Part shown: in pieces, positions 51,079 through 60,300 of the stretch
How positions within the stretch are numbered: the first letter of the stretch is position 1
How the letters are laid out: each line of letters opens with the position of its first letter
From: Streptomyces composti
GTDB lineage: Bacteria > Actinomycetota > Actinomycetes > Streptomycetales > Streptomycetaceae
Assembly: GCF_012034205.1 (NCBI RefSeq)
Contig: NZ_JAATEM010000033.1
Location: 1 to 64,000 of the forward strand
Length of the DNA stretch: 64,000 bases
Direction of reading: 5' to 3'
Notes under the pieces: model-generated
The model's database searches: none
What the model saw: only the letters and a program-made list of their open reading frames with translations
What the model was told of the DNA's origin: nothing
Translations under genes and position numbers: made by a program

Positions 51079-52851
51079 ATGGCGAAGGCAGCGGAGAGCG
51101 GCCTGGCCGGCGCGCGGGAGCGACGGGTGCGGACGGGCGGGGTCGAGCTGTGCGTGGCCGAGCTGGGCGAGCCCGGCCGGCCGGTGGTCGTGCTGGTGCA
51201 CGGCTACCCCGACAGCAAGGAGGTGTGGTCCGAGCTGGCGCCACGCCTCGCCGAACGCTTCCACGTGGTGGCGTACGACGTCAGGGGCCACGGCCGGTCC
51301 ACGGCACCGCGTCCGCTGCGCGGAGGGTTCACCCTGGAGAAGCTCACCGACGACTTCCTGGCCGTCGCCGACGCGGTCAGCCCTGACCGGCCGGTGCATC
51401 TGGTGGGGCACGACTGGGGTTCGGTGCAGGGCTGGGAGTTCACCACCGTGCCGCGCGCCAAGGGCCGGATCGCCTCCTTCACCTCCATGTCGGGGCCGTC
51501 CCTCGACCACTTCGGCCACTGGATCGACCGCCGCCTGAGGCGCCCCACCCCGCGCCGGGTCGGTCAGCTGCTCGGCCAGGGCGCCAAGTCCTGGTACGTG
51601 TACGCGCTGCACACCCCGGTGCTGCCCGAACTGGCCTGGCGCGGCCCGCTGGGCAGGGCCTGGCCGCGCGTCCTGGCGCGGATGGAGAGGGCGCCCGGCG
51701 GTGGCTACCCGACCTCGTCGCTGCCCTCGGACGCGGCCCACGGGGCATGGCTGTACCGGGACAACGTCCGCGCCCGGCTGCGCAGGCCGCGCCCCGACGC
51801 GTATGCGCACGCACCGGTGCAGCTGATCACGCCGCTGGACGACGCGTTCCTGTCCGAGCGGCTCCACGACGGCCTGGAGCAGTGGGTGCCGCAGCTGACC
51901 CGGCGGACGCTGCCCGCCCGGCACTGGATACCGCGCACCCGCCCCGACCAACTGGCGGTGTGGATCACCGACTTCGTCACCTCGGTGGAGGCCGGCCGGA
52001 CCCGGGTGGCGGCGCCGGGCCGGTACGCCGACCGCTTCGGCGGGCAGCTGGTGCTGGTCACCGGGGCCGGAAGCGGCATCGGGCGGGCGACGGCGCTGGC
52101 GTTCGCGCGGGCGGGCGCACGGGTGGTGGCCGTCGACCGCGACCCGGACTCCGCCGCCCGCACCGCCGCGGACGCCCGCCGGGCCGGTGCCCCTCAGGCC
52201 TGGGCGGAGCAGGCGGACGTGTCCGACGAGCAGGCCATGGAGAAGCTCGCGGACCGGGTCACCACGGAGTACGGAGTGGTGGACATCCTGGTCAACAACG
52301 CCGGCATCGGACTCGGCGGCCCCTTCCTCGACACCACCCCGGAGGACTGGAAGCAGGTCCTCGACGTCAATCTGTGGGGGGTGATCCACGGCTGCCGGCT
52401 GTTCGGCCGGCGGATGGCGGAGCGCGGGCAGGGCGGCCACATCGTCAATGTCGCCTCGGCCGCCGCCTTCCTGCCGACCCGTGCCCTGCCCGCCTACGGC
52501 ACCTCCAAGGCGGGGGTGCTGATGCTCAGCGAGAGCCTGCGCGCCGAGCTCGCCGGGCGGGGGATCGGCGTGACGGCGATCTGCCCCGGCTTCGTCAACA
52601 CCGCCATCACCTCCACGGCGCGCTTCGCGGGCGCGGACGCCGAGGAGCAGCGGCGGCTGCGCGGGCGGGCGGCCCGCCTGTACGGGCTGCGCAACTACCC
52701 GCCGGAGAAGGTCGCGGACGCGGTCCTGCGGGCGGTGGTGCGCAATCAGGCGGTGGTGCCGGTGACCGCCGAGGCACGAGTGGCGCATGCGCTGAAGCGA
52801 TGGGCGCCGGGGGTGCTGCGCCGGCTGGCGCGGGTGAGGCCTCCGGTGTGA
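51079..52851 (+). CDS. Epoxide-hydrolase-like / short-chain dehydrogenase fusion
   Basis: 590 aa. N-terminal alpha/beta hydrolase (about 15-310): oxyanion segment VLVHGYPDSKE and nucleophile elbow VGHDWGS, where Asp replaces Ser, as in epoxide hydrolases and haloalkane dehalogenases. C-terminal SDR (about 335-590): VTGAGSGIG nucleotide site, NNAGIG, Ser in VNVASAAAF and catalytic YGTSKAG. The ATG at 51079 has GGGGAGGG upstream. Likely converts an epoxide to a diol and oxidises it, or acts on a lipid aldehyde or alcohol. Divergent from the ABC operon. Confidence 0.9.
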   Translation: MAKAAESGLAGARERRVRTGGVELCVAELGEPGRPVVVLVHGYPDSKEVWSELAPRLAERFHVVAYDVRGHGRSTAPRPLRGGFTLEKLTDDFLAVADAVSPDRPVHLVGHDWGSVQGWEFTTVPRAKGRIASFTSMSGPSLDHFGHWIDRRLRRPTPRRVGQLLGQGAKSWYVYALHTPVLPELAWRGPLGRAWPRVLARMERAPGGGYPTSSLPSDAAHGAWLYRDNVRARLRRPRPDAYAHAPVQLITPLDDAFLSERLHDGLEQWVPQLTRRTLPARHWIPRTRPDQLAVWITDFVTSVEAGRTRVAAPGRYADRFGGQLVLVTGAGSGIGRATALAFARAGARVVAVDRDPDSAARTAADARRAGAPQAWAEQADVSDEQAMEKLADRVTTEYGVVDILVNNAGIGLGGPFLDTTPEDWKQVLDVNLWGVIHGCRLFGRRMAERGQGGHIVNVASAAAFLPTRALPAYGTSKAGVLMLSESLRAELAGRGIGVTAICPGFVNTAITSTARFAGADAEEQRRLRGRAARLYGLRNYPPEKVADAVLRAVVRNQAVVPVTAEARVAHALKRWAPGVLRRLARVRPPV

Positions 52852-52884
52852 GTGATGCCCCCGGAGGGTGCTTCGTCGCCGAGG

Positions 52885-52939
52885 CTGTCCACAGCTGGCC
52901 CCAAACCGCCTGTGGATAAACCGAGTTGACTGTGGATCA
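52885..52939. promoter_or_regulatory. DnaA-box-like cluster upstream of kptA
   Basis: CTGTCCACA (52885-52893, one mismatch), TGTGGATAA (52911-52919, perfect complement of TTATCCACA) and TGTGGATCA (52931-52939, one mismatch), in about 55 bp. Confidence 0.55.
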
Positions 52940-52996
52940 AACCTCAGGAGGCGAAATCGATCGCGTGATGTACGTCTCTCCCGGCAAGCTGAGGGC

Positions 52997-53551
52997 ATGG
53001 ACGAGAGACGCACCGTGCGGGTGTCCAAGTACATCGCCAGACACCTGCGCCACCAGCCGGAACGGATCGGACTCGTGCCCGACGAGGGCGGCTGGGTGGA
53101 GATCGACGCGCTGATCGCCGCAGCGGCCGCCCATGGCTTCCGGTTCACCCGGGAGGAGCTGGACCATGTGGTCGCCGTCAACGACAAGCGGCGCTTCACC
53201 GTCGAGGGCAACCGCATCCGGGCCAACCAGGGCCACAGCATCGAGGTGGACCTCGGGCTGCCGCCGGCCATTCCTCCGGAGCTCCTGTACCACGGCACGG
53301 TGGCCCGCCATCTGGCGGCGATCCGGGCGGAGGGCCTGCGCCCCATGACCCGGCACGACGTGCATCTGTCCGCCGATATCGAGACCGCCACACGGGTGGG
53401 GGCCCGCAAGGGCCGCCCGGTGGTGCTCACCGTGGAGGCGGGCGCCATGCACCGGGACGGCCATGTCTTCCGGGTGAGCGCGAACGGCGTATGGCTGACC
53501 CAGGCGGTTCCGCCCCGTTATCTGCGATGTCCTCAAGACTTTGCGGCATGA
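52997..53551 (+). CDS. kptA: RNA 2'-phosphotransferase (KptA/Tpt1)
   Basis: 184 aa. Transfers the 2'-phosphate of RNA to NAD+, forming ADP-ribose 1'',2''-cyclic phosphate. Family residues are all visible: SKYIARHLRH, VVAVNDKRRFTV, IRANQGHSIEVD (Arg/Gln/His/Ser), LYHGT and VHLSADIETA. In bacteria without tRNA splicing the natural substrate is unclear. The start is the ATG at 52997 after GAGGGC. The next gene overlaps its stop (ATGA). Confidence 0.94.
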   Translation: MDERRTVRVSKYIARHLRHQPERIGLVPDEGGWVEIDALIAAAAAHGFRFTREELDHVVAVNDKRRFTVEGNRIRANQGHSIEVDLGLPPAIPPELLYHGTVARHLAAIRAEGLRPMTRHDVHLSADIETATRVGARKGRPVVLTVEAGAMHRDGHVFRVSANGVWLTQAVPPRYLRCPQDFAA

Positions 53552-54006
53552 TCAGTGGTATGGACCACTTGCCGACCACCGAGGCCGCGGTGACCGTGCT
53601 GAAAGAGCTCGCGGAGACCTATGAACGCGAGATCCGGGTCAGCCATGACATCGGCGCCGACCAGACCTCGCGCCGCACGGCCGCCGGCTTCGGCGTCGTC
53701 ACCGACCCGGACGGCTCGCTCCCCCACGAGGCTTTCGTCGAGTTCGGCGGTCTGCCCCGGGTGAGCGTGCGGCTGTTTCCGGAGGACGACGCGCTGATCG
53801 ACGTCGAGGGCGTGGAGTGCCCGGACATCCCCCGCGACGACGTGCCCGCCTTCCTCCGGTCCCTCTTCGACGGCCTGGCCTACGTCAAGGCCCGCCGTTT
53901 CCTCCCCGGCTACTTCTTGATCGTGCCGCTGCCCGGCGACCGGACGCACAAGGAGTACGTCCCGATGATCTCCCTGACGCCCTGGCTCAGCGGCCGGGTG
54001 CGGTGA
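53548..54006 (+). CDS. Conserved hypothetical protein
   Basis: 152 aa (or 148 from the ATG at 53560, which starts MDHLPTTEAAV). Soluble alpha/beta protein: an N-terminal helix with VLKELAETYEREIRVSHD, then beta strands (AGFGVVTDPDGSLPHEAFVEFG, RVSVRLFPEDDALIDVEG) and a C-terminal helix plus FLPGYFLIVPLPGD. I do not recognise a family. It overlaps the kptA stop, so the two are translationally coupled; a role linked to RNA repair can be suspected, not shown. Confidence 0.72.
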   Translation: MISGMDHLPTTEAAVTVLKELAETYEREIRVSHDIGADQTSRRTAAGFGVVTDPDGSLPHEAFVEFGGLPRVSVRLFPEDDALIDVEGVECPDIPRDDVPAFLRSLFDGLAYVKARRFLPGYFLIVPLPGDRTHKEYVPMISLTPWLSGRVR

Positions 54007-54019
54007 CGGTCCGTCCGCG

Positions 54020-54061
54020 GCGTCACGGACGTCGGGTGCAGCGTCACGGACGTCGGGTGCA
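54020..54061. repeat. 21-bp tandem repeat
   Basis: Two perfect copies of GCGTCACGGACGTCGGGTGCA, followed by a degenerate partial third, in the intergenic region that also holds a parS site. Confidence 0.85.
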
Positions 54062-54138
54062 GCGTCACAATGTCCGGGCGCGGCGCCACGGGGACCGGGA
54101 GCGGTGACCGCTCACCCGTGACGCCACGGACCGTGACC

Positions 54139-54152
54139 GTTTCACGTGAAAC
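54139..54152. promoter_or_regulatory. parS site
   Basis: Perfect GTTTCACGTGAAAC, intergenic, 25 bp upstream of the LLM oxidoreductase start. Confidence 0.92.
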
Positions 54153-54177
54153 AGGTGGCGGCACATAGGCTCGAGGC

Positions 54178-55080
54178 ATGAGTCTGCGCCTGAGCACCGT
54201 GATCCTCCCCTACCGCCGCTGGCACGAGGGCAGCCGCGCGAGCTGGGAACGGGCCGAGGAGCTCGGCTTCCACACCGGATACACCTACGACCATCTGTCC
54301 TGGCGCAGTTTCCGGGACGGCCCCTGGTTCGGTGCCGTCCCCACCCTGACCGCCGCGGCGTGCGTGACCGAGCGGATGCGGCTCGGCACCCTGGTGACCT
54401 CCCCCAACTTCCGGCACCCGGTCACCCTCGCCAAGGAGCTCATCTCCCTCGACGACATCTCCGGCGGACGCATCACCCTCGGCATAGGAGCGGGCGGCAC
54501 CGGCTTCGACGCCACCGCGCTCGGACAGGAGCCGTGGACGCCGCGCGAGCGGGCCGACCGCTTCGCCGAGTTCATCGGCATGCTCGACCGGCTGCTCACC
54601 GAGGACTCGGTGTCGTACGAGGGCGACCACTACGCGGCACACGAGGCCCGCAACATCCCCGGTTGTGTGCAGCAGCCCCGGCTGCCGTTCGCGGTGGCCG
54701 CGACCGGACCGCGCGGCATGCGGCTCGCGGCACGCTACGGGCAGGCCTGGGTGACCACGGGCGACCCGAAGCTGTTCGAGAACGGCACCCCCGAGCAGTC
54801 GGTCCAGGCCCTGCGCAGGCAGACGGAGCGGCTGGCCGACGCCTGCGCGGAGATCGGGCGGGACGTCGCCGCGCTCGACAAGATCCTGCTCACCGGGTTC
54901 ACCCCGGACCGGAACCGTCCGCTGGAGTCGCTGGACGCCTTCGTGGACTTCGCGGGCCGGCACGCCGAGCTGGGCTTCACCGAGATCGTGCTCCACTGGC
55001 CCATTCCGGACTCGGACTTCGCCGTGGACGAGAAGGTCTTCGAGCGCATCGCGACCGAGGCGGCGGCGCAGCTTCCGTGA
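54178..55080 (+). CDS. LLM-class (F420/FMN-dependent) oxidoreductase
   Basis: 300-aa luciferase-like TIM-barrel protein: RLGTLVTSPNFRHPVTLAKE and SGGRITLGIGAGGTGFDATALG are the diagnostic stretches. In Streptomyces such enzymes mostly use coenzyme F420; flavin cannot be excluded. The ribosome site is weak, and a parS palindrome occupies the upstream region. The HAD gene follows 82 bp later on the same strand. Confidence 0.88.
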   Translation: MSLRLSTVILPYRRWHEGSRASWERAEELGFHTGYTYDHLSWRSFRDGPWFGAVPTLTAAACVTERMRLGTLVTSPNFRHPVTLAKELISLDDISGGRITLGIGAGGTGFDATALGQEPWTPRERADRFAEFIGMLDRLLTEDSVSYEGDHYAAHEARNIPGCVQQPRLPFAVAATGPRGMRLAARYGQAWVTTGDPKLFENGTPEQSVQALRRQTERLADACAEIGRDVAALDKILLTGFTPDRNRPLESLDAFVDFAGRHAELGFTEIVLHWPIPDSDFAVDEKVFERIATEAAAQLP

Positions 55081-55162
55081 GCAGCCTTGGGGTGACGGGA
55101 GTAACCACTCAGATGTGCGGAGATCCGCACGGCCGTGCGGGCATATGCGGGACAATGGCCGG

Positions 55163-56032
55163 GTGACCTCAGCGACCCGACAGCCCGTGACCCCGGTTTT
55201 CGCCACTCCACCGCGGCTCATCGCCACCGACCTCGACGGCACGCTGCTGCGCGACGACAAGTCGGTGTCCCCGCGCACCGTGGCCGCGCTGGCCGCCGCC
55301 GAGCAGGCAGGCATCGAGGTCTTCTTCGTCACCGGCCGCCCCGCCCGCTGGATGGACGTCGTCAGTGACCACGTCCACGGCCACGGCCTCGCCATCTGCG
55401 GCAACGGCGCCGCCGTCGTCGACCTGCACGGCGGCCCCGGCGAGCACCGCTTCGTCAAGGTGCGGGAGCTGGCCCGGGAGAACGCGCTGGACGCCGTACG
55501 GCTGCTGCGCGACGCCGCCCCCGGGACGCTCTACGCCGTGGAGCAGACCTACGGCTTCTACCAGGAGCCCGACTACCCGAAGCTGCACATGGAGATCCCG
55601 GACGCCCTCGCCCCGGCCGAGGAGCTGCTGGCGCCGGACTCCGTCGCCGCCGGTGAGCCGGTGCTCAAGATCCTGGCCTACCACCCCGAGCTGGATCCCG
55701 ACGCCTTCCTCACCCTGGCCCGCCTCGCGATCGGCGACCGCGCCACCGTCACCCGCTCCAGCCCCAGCGCCCTGCTGGAGATCAGCGGACCGGGCGTGTC
55801 CAAGGCCAGCACCCTCGCCCTGTGCTGCGCCGAGCGGGGCATCTCGCACGAGGAGGTCGTCGCCTTCGGGGACATGCCCAACGACGTGGAGATGCTGACC
55901 TGGGCGGGCCGCTCCTACGCGATGGGCAACGCCCACCCGGACGCCCTGGCCGCCGCCTCGGGCCGCACGGTCGCCAACAACGACGACGGCGTGGCCGTGG
56001 TGATCGAGCAGCTGCTGGCCGAGCACGGCTGA
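55163..56032 (+). CDS. HAD-superfamily (Cof-type) phosphatase
   Basis: 289 aa, paralogue of the serS-linked phosphatase. Motif I IATDLDGTLLRDD, motif II FFVTGRP, Lys in GPGVSKASTLALCC and motif IV VVAFGDMPNDVEML are intact. GTG 55163 is preferred: GACAAT six bases upstream looks like a -10 element, so the transcript may be leaderless. Substrate unknown. Confidence 0.9.
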   Translation: MTSATRQPVTPVFATPPRLIATDLDGTLLRDDKSVSPRTVAALAAAEQAGIEVFFVTGRPARWMDVVSDHVHGHGLAICGNGAAVVDLHGGPGEHRFVKVRELARENALDAVRLLRDAAPGTLYAVEQTYGFYQEPDYPKLHMEIPDALAPAEELLAPDSVAAGEPVLKILAYHPELDPDAFLTLARLAIGDRATVTRSSPSALLEISGPGVSKASTLALCCAERGISHEEVVAFGDMPNDVEMLTWAGRSYAMGNAHPDALAAASGRTVANNDDGVAVVIEQLLAEHG

Positions 56033-56123
56033 CCGGCAGACCTGGCCGGGGCGGGCCCGGCTGATCAGGGGGCCGGGGCCGAGCAGGCCTGACTGGGCGG
56101 ATCCTGGGCCGGTCAGGAGCTGC

Positions 56124-57185
56124 TCAGAGCGACACCCCGCGCCGGGCCAGCCACGGCACCGGATTCACCGCCGAGCCCATCTCCGGGGTGACCCGCACCT
56201 CGAAGTGCAGATGCGGGCCGGTGGAGTTCCCGCTGGTCCCGGACTGGCCGATCCACTGCCCCGCTGTGACGTGGTCCCCCTGGTCGACGGCGACGGAGGC
56301 CAGGTGGGCGTACTGGGTGTAGTAGCCACCCGCGTGCTGGACCACGATCTCGATGCCGAAGGCGCCTCCGCAGGACACCCTCACCACCTTCCCCTGGCCC
56401 ACCGCCCGCACCGGCGTGCCGATCGGCACCGCGAAGTCCTGCCCGGTGTGCCGGCTGGCCCACCGCGCCCCGCCGCTGCCGTAGGACGCCGACAGCTCGT
56501 AGGTCTCCACCGGTGCCACCCAGGGGTCGGTGAAGTTCGTCTCCGGCTGGTCGAGCCGCACCGCGCCCCGGCAGGAGCCGGCCGCCACCGAGGCGTCCGC
56601 CTGGCCCTGCAGCTGCCAGCGCGCCGTCTCCAGCTTCTGCTCGATGTCCCGCTTCAGATCGGCCAGCTGCCGGTTGCGCTTCTCCAGCTTCTTCCACGCC
56701 GCCGCGGCCTTCGCCTCGTCACGGGCGAGCCGGGCCTCGGCACGGGCGCCCTTCTCCAGCGCGTTGTCGAGCGCCAGATTCGCCTGCGAGAAGACCCGCT
56801 GACCGCGCATCAGCTCATCCGGGTCGTCGGCGAGGATCATGTGGGCGGTCAGCGGCAGCCCGCCGCCGTTGCGGTACTGGGACCGGGCGAGCCGCCCGAG
56901 GTCCTCGCGCAGCACGGAGATCTCGCGCCGCTCGCGGTCCAGCAGCTTCTCCAGCCGCTGGGCCTCCGACCGCTGCCTGGCCGCCTGACGCTGCCCGGCC
57001 TCGTAGCGGCGGGTCGCCGCCGCGGCCTCCGCGTACAGCTTGGCCACCTGGGCGCTGACGCTGGCGGGTGCCCCGTGGCCGGGGGCGCGGGCGCCGTCGC
57101 CGCCGTCACTGGGCCGTGCGGCGAGCACGGCCAGCGCGCACAGCAGCACGGTGGCGAGCAGCGGACGGCGACGGATGAGGCGCAT
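56124..57185 (-). CDS. M23 family peptidase with coiled coil
   Basis: 353 aa. Signal peptide 1-23 (RRRPLLATVLLCALAVLA). A long charged coiled coil (about 45-210, EAQRLEKLLDRERREISVLRED; KKLEKRNRQLADLKRDIEQ) resembles EnvC/PcsB hydrolases. A C-terminal lysostaphin-type domain has metal ligands His and Asp in SRHTGQDFAVP and the HxH in GPHLHFEVR. Cuts cell-wall peptide bridges outside the membrane, or activates an amidase. Ends just before the convergent HAD gene. Confidence 0.91.
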   Translation of the reverse strand: MRLIRRRPLLATVLLCALAVLAARPSDGGDGARAPGHGAPASVSAQVAKLYAEAAAATRRYEAGQRQAARQRSEAQRLEKLLDRERREISVLREDLGRLARSQYRNGGGLPLTAHMILADDPDELMRGQRVFSQANLALDNALEKGARAEARLARDEAKAAAAWKKLEKRNRQLADLKRDIEQKLETARWQLQGQADASVAAGSCRGAVRLDQPETNFTDPWVAPVETYELSASYGSGGARWASRHTGQDFAVPIGTPVRAVGQGKVVRVSCGGAFGIEIVVQHAGGYYTQYAHLASVAVDQGDHVTAGQWIGQSGTSGNSTGPHLHFEVRVTPEMGSAVNPVPWLARRGVSL

Positions 57186-57366
57186 GACAGCGATCCTTCA
57201 CCCGGCCCCGCCGCAGGGGCCTGTTCTGGTCGTACGCCCGGGGGACCTCGTGCCCGGATGGACCAGTGATGCGGCCGTGTGATCGAACGATCGCCATCTT
57301 CCCGGCGCTTGAGGTGACGTCAGGCGAAGGCTCGGTGCCCAGGCCGGCCCGGAGGCTGCCGTCCGG

Positions 57367-60300
57367 TCAGGCCGGTACCACGGGCTGACGCGCGGTCATC
57401 AGCGCGTCGGCCTCGGCCTCCCTGCGCAGCATCTCCCGCAACGGCCCGTCCACCACGGCGAGTTCCTCGTACCGCCCGCGCTGCACCACCCGCCCCCGGT
57501 CCAGCACGATCACCTCGTCCACCGCGTCGAGACCGGCCAGGCGGTGCGTGATGAGCAGCGTGGTGCGGCCCTCGGTCGCGGCCAGGAGATCGGCGGTGAG
57601 CGCGTCCGCGGTGGGCAGGTCGAGATGCTCCGCCGGCTCGTCGAGCACCAGCACCGGGAAGTCCGCGAGCAGCGCCCGGGCCAGCGCCAGCCGCTGCCGC
57701 TGGCCGCCGGACAGCCGCGCCCCGTGCTCACCGACCAGGGTGTCGAGTCCGTCGGGCAGGGAGCCGGCCCAGTCCAGGAGCCGGGCCCGGGCGAGCGCGT
57801 CGCGCAGTTCGTCCTCCGTGGCGTCCCGCCTGGCCAGCAGCAGGTTCTCGCGCACGGAGCTGTCGAAGAGGTGCGCGTCCTGAGCGCACAGGCCCACCAG
57901 CCGCCGCACGTCGTCACCGTCCAGGGCCCGGGCGTCCACGCCGGCCAGTGTGTAGGAGCCGGCGCCGGGGTCCAGGAAGCGCAGCAGCACCTGGGCGAGG
58001 GTCGTCTTGCCGGAGCCGGACGGGCCGACCACCGCGATCCTGCGCCCGGGCGTCAGCGTCAGGTCCAGCCCGGTCAGCGCGTCCTGGTCCTGCCCGGGGT
58101 GCCGCGCGGACAGCCCCTTCAGCGTGAGCGGGAACGGCTCCGCGGGCGCCCGCCGGGGCGACTCCGGCTCCCGCACCGGCGCAGGAGCGTCCAGCACCTC
58201 GTGCACCCGCTCGGCGCTCCGGCGCACCCGCTGCCGGTGCTGCACGGCGAGCGGCATGCCGAGCACGGCCTCGAAGGCCGCCAGGGGAGTGAGCACCACG
58301 ACGGCCAGCGCCACCCCGTCAAGGCGTCCGGCGGACACCGCCTGAACCCCGGCCAGCGCCGCCAGGGTGACGGTGAGTCCGGAGATCAGTGCCGTGAGCC
58401 CGTCGCCGAGGGCGGTCGCGGTCGCGGCGCGCGAGGCGATCCGGGTGAGGTCCTGATCGGCCCGCCGCGCCGCGGCGGCCCGCGCGGGCAGGGCTCCGGC
58501 GACGGTCAGCTCCGCGGTGCCGGTGAGCAGATCGGTCACCCGGGTCGCCAGGACGCCCCGCGCGGGTGCCAGCCTGCGGTCCGCCCGCCGGGCCACGGCC
58601 CCGCTGATCAGCGGCACTCCGGCGCCCGCGGCGAGCAGCCCGGCCGCGAGCACCGCCCCGGCCTGAGGCAGCAGCCAGGCGGTGACGCCGACGGACAGCG
58701 CGGAGACGACCACCGCCGCGCCGGCCGGCAGCAGCCACCGCAGCCAGTAGTCCTGCAGCGCGTCCACATCGGCGACCAGCCGGGAGAGCAGATCGCCGCG
58801 GCGCACCCGCCGCAGCCCGGCGGGCGCCAGCCGTTCCAGCCGCCGGTAGACCACCACCCTGGTGTCGGCCAGCATCCGCAGCACCGCGTCGTGCGACACC
58901 AGCCGCTCGGCGTACCGGAACACCGCCCGGCCGATACCGAAGGCCCTGGTCGCGGTCACCGCCACCATGAGATGGAGCACGGGCGGCTGCTGCGAGGCCC
59001 GCGAGATGAGCCACCCGGACGTCCCCATCAGCCCCACGGCGCTGCCCAGGGCCAGGCTCCCCAGGAGCAGCGCGAGCGCCAGCCGACCCCGCCGGGCAGC
59101 GGACAGGGCACGGACCCGGGCGAGGACACCGCCCTGTCGGTCCGCAGCCACGGGCTCCCGCGCGAGCCCGCCCCCCGGTTCGGCCTCCGGTGCGCGGTCC
59201 GCCTGCCGTGGGCCGGCCGGGGCCGCTGCCGTCCCCTGCGCCGGTACGGGACCGGCAGCGGCCCCCGGCTCCGTCAGCCGCACCACGTGGTCGGCGAGGG
59301 TGAGCAGCGCGGGCCGGTGCACCACCAGCAGCACGGTGCGGCCCGCCGCCAGCCGCCGGATCGCCGCCACGACCTCGGCCTCGGTGGCGCCGTCCAGTGC
59401 GGCCGTCGGCTCGTCGAGCAGCAGCACCGGCCGGTCGGCGAGGAACGCCCGGGCCAGCGCGAGACGCTGCCGCTGCCCCGCGGACAGTCCGGCCCCGTCC
59501 TCGCCGAGCGGGGTGTGGACGCCCTCGGGCAGCGCGGCGACGAAGTCCCAGGCCCCCGCGTCCCGCAGCGCCCGCCGTACCGCGTCGTCGTCGGCGTCGG
59601 GCCGGGCCAGCCGCACGTTCTCGGCGACCGTCCCGGCGAACAGCTGCGGACGCTGCGGCACCCAGGCGACCCGTCGGTGCCACTCGGCCCGATCGAGGCC
59701 GGTGAGATCGGTTCCCCCGATGCACACCCGGCCCGCGTCGGGACGGACGAAGCCCAGCAGCACGTTCAGCAGGGTGGACTTGCCCGCTCCGCTCGGGCCG
59801 ACCAGCGCCACGGTCTCGCCGGGCTCCAGAGTGAACGACACATCGGTGACGGCGTCCGTGGAGCGGCCCGGGTAGCGGACGGTCACGCCCTCGAAGGACA
59901 CGGCCCCGGCCGGCACCGGCGCACCCTTGGTCTCCGGCGCGGGCGTCTCCAGAACGCCGAAGATCTCCTCGGCGGCGGCGAGGCCCTCCGCCGCGGCGTG
60001 GTACTGGGCGCCGACCTGACGCAGCGGCAGATACGCCTCGGGCGCGAGGATCAGGATGACCAGGCCGGTGTAGAGGTCCAGCTCGCCGTGGACCAGCCGC
60101 ATGCCGATCGTCACGGCCACCAGCGCCACCGACAGCGTGGCGAGCAGCTCCAGCGCGAAGGAGGAGATGAAGGCGATCCGCAGGGTGCGCATGGTCGCCC
60201 GCCGGTACTCGGCGGTGATGCGGCGGATCGACTCGGCCTGCGCCTTGGCCCGCCCGAACACCTTCAGCGTCGGCAGCCCGGCGACCACGTCCAGGAAGTG

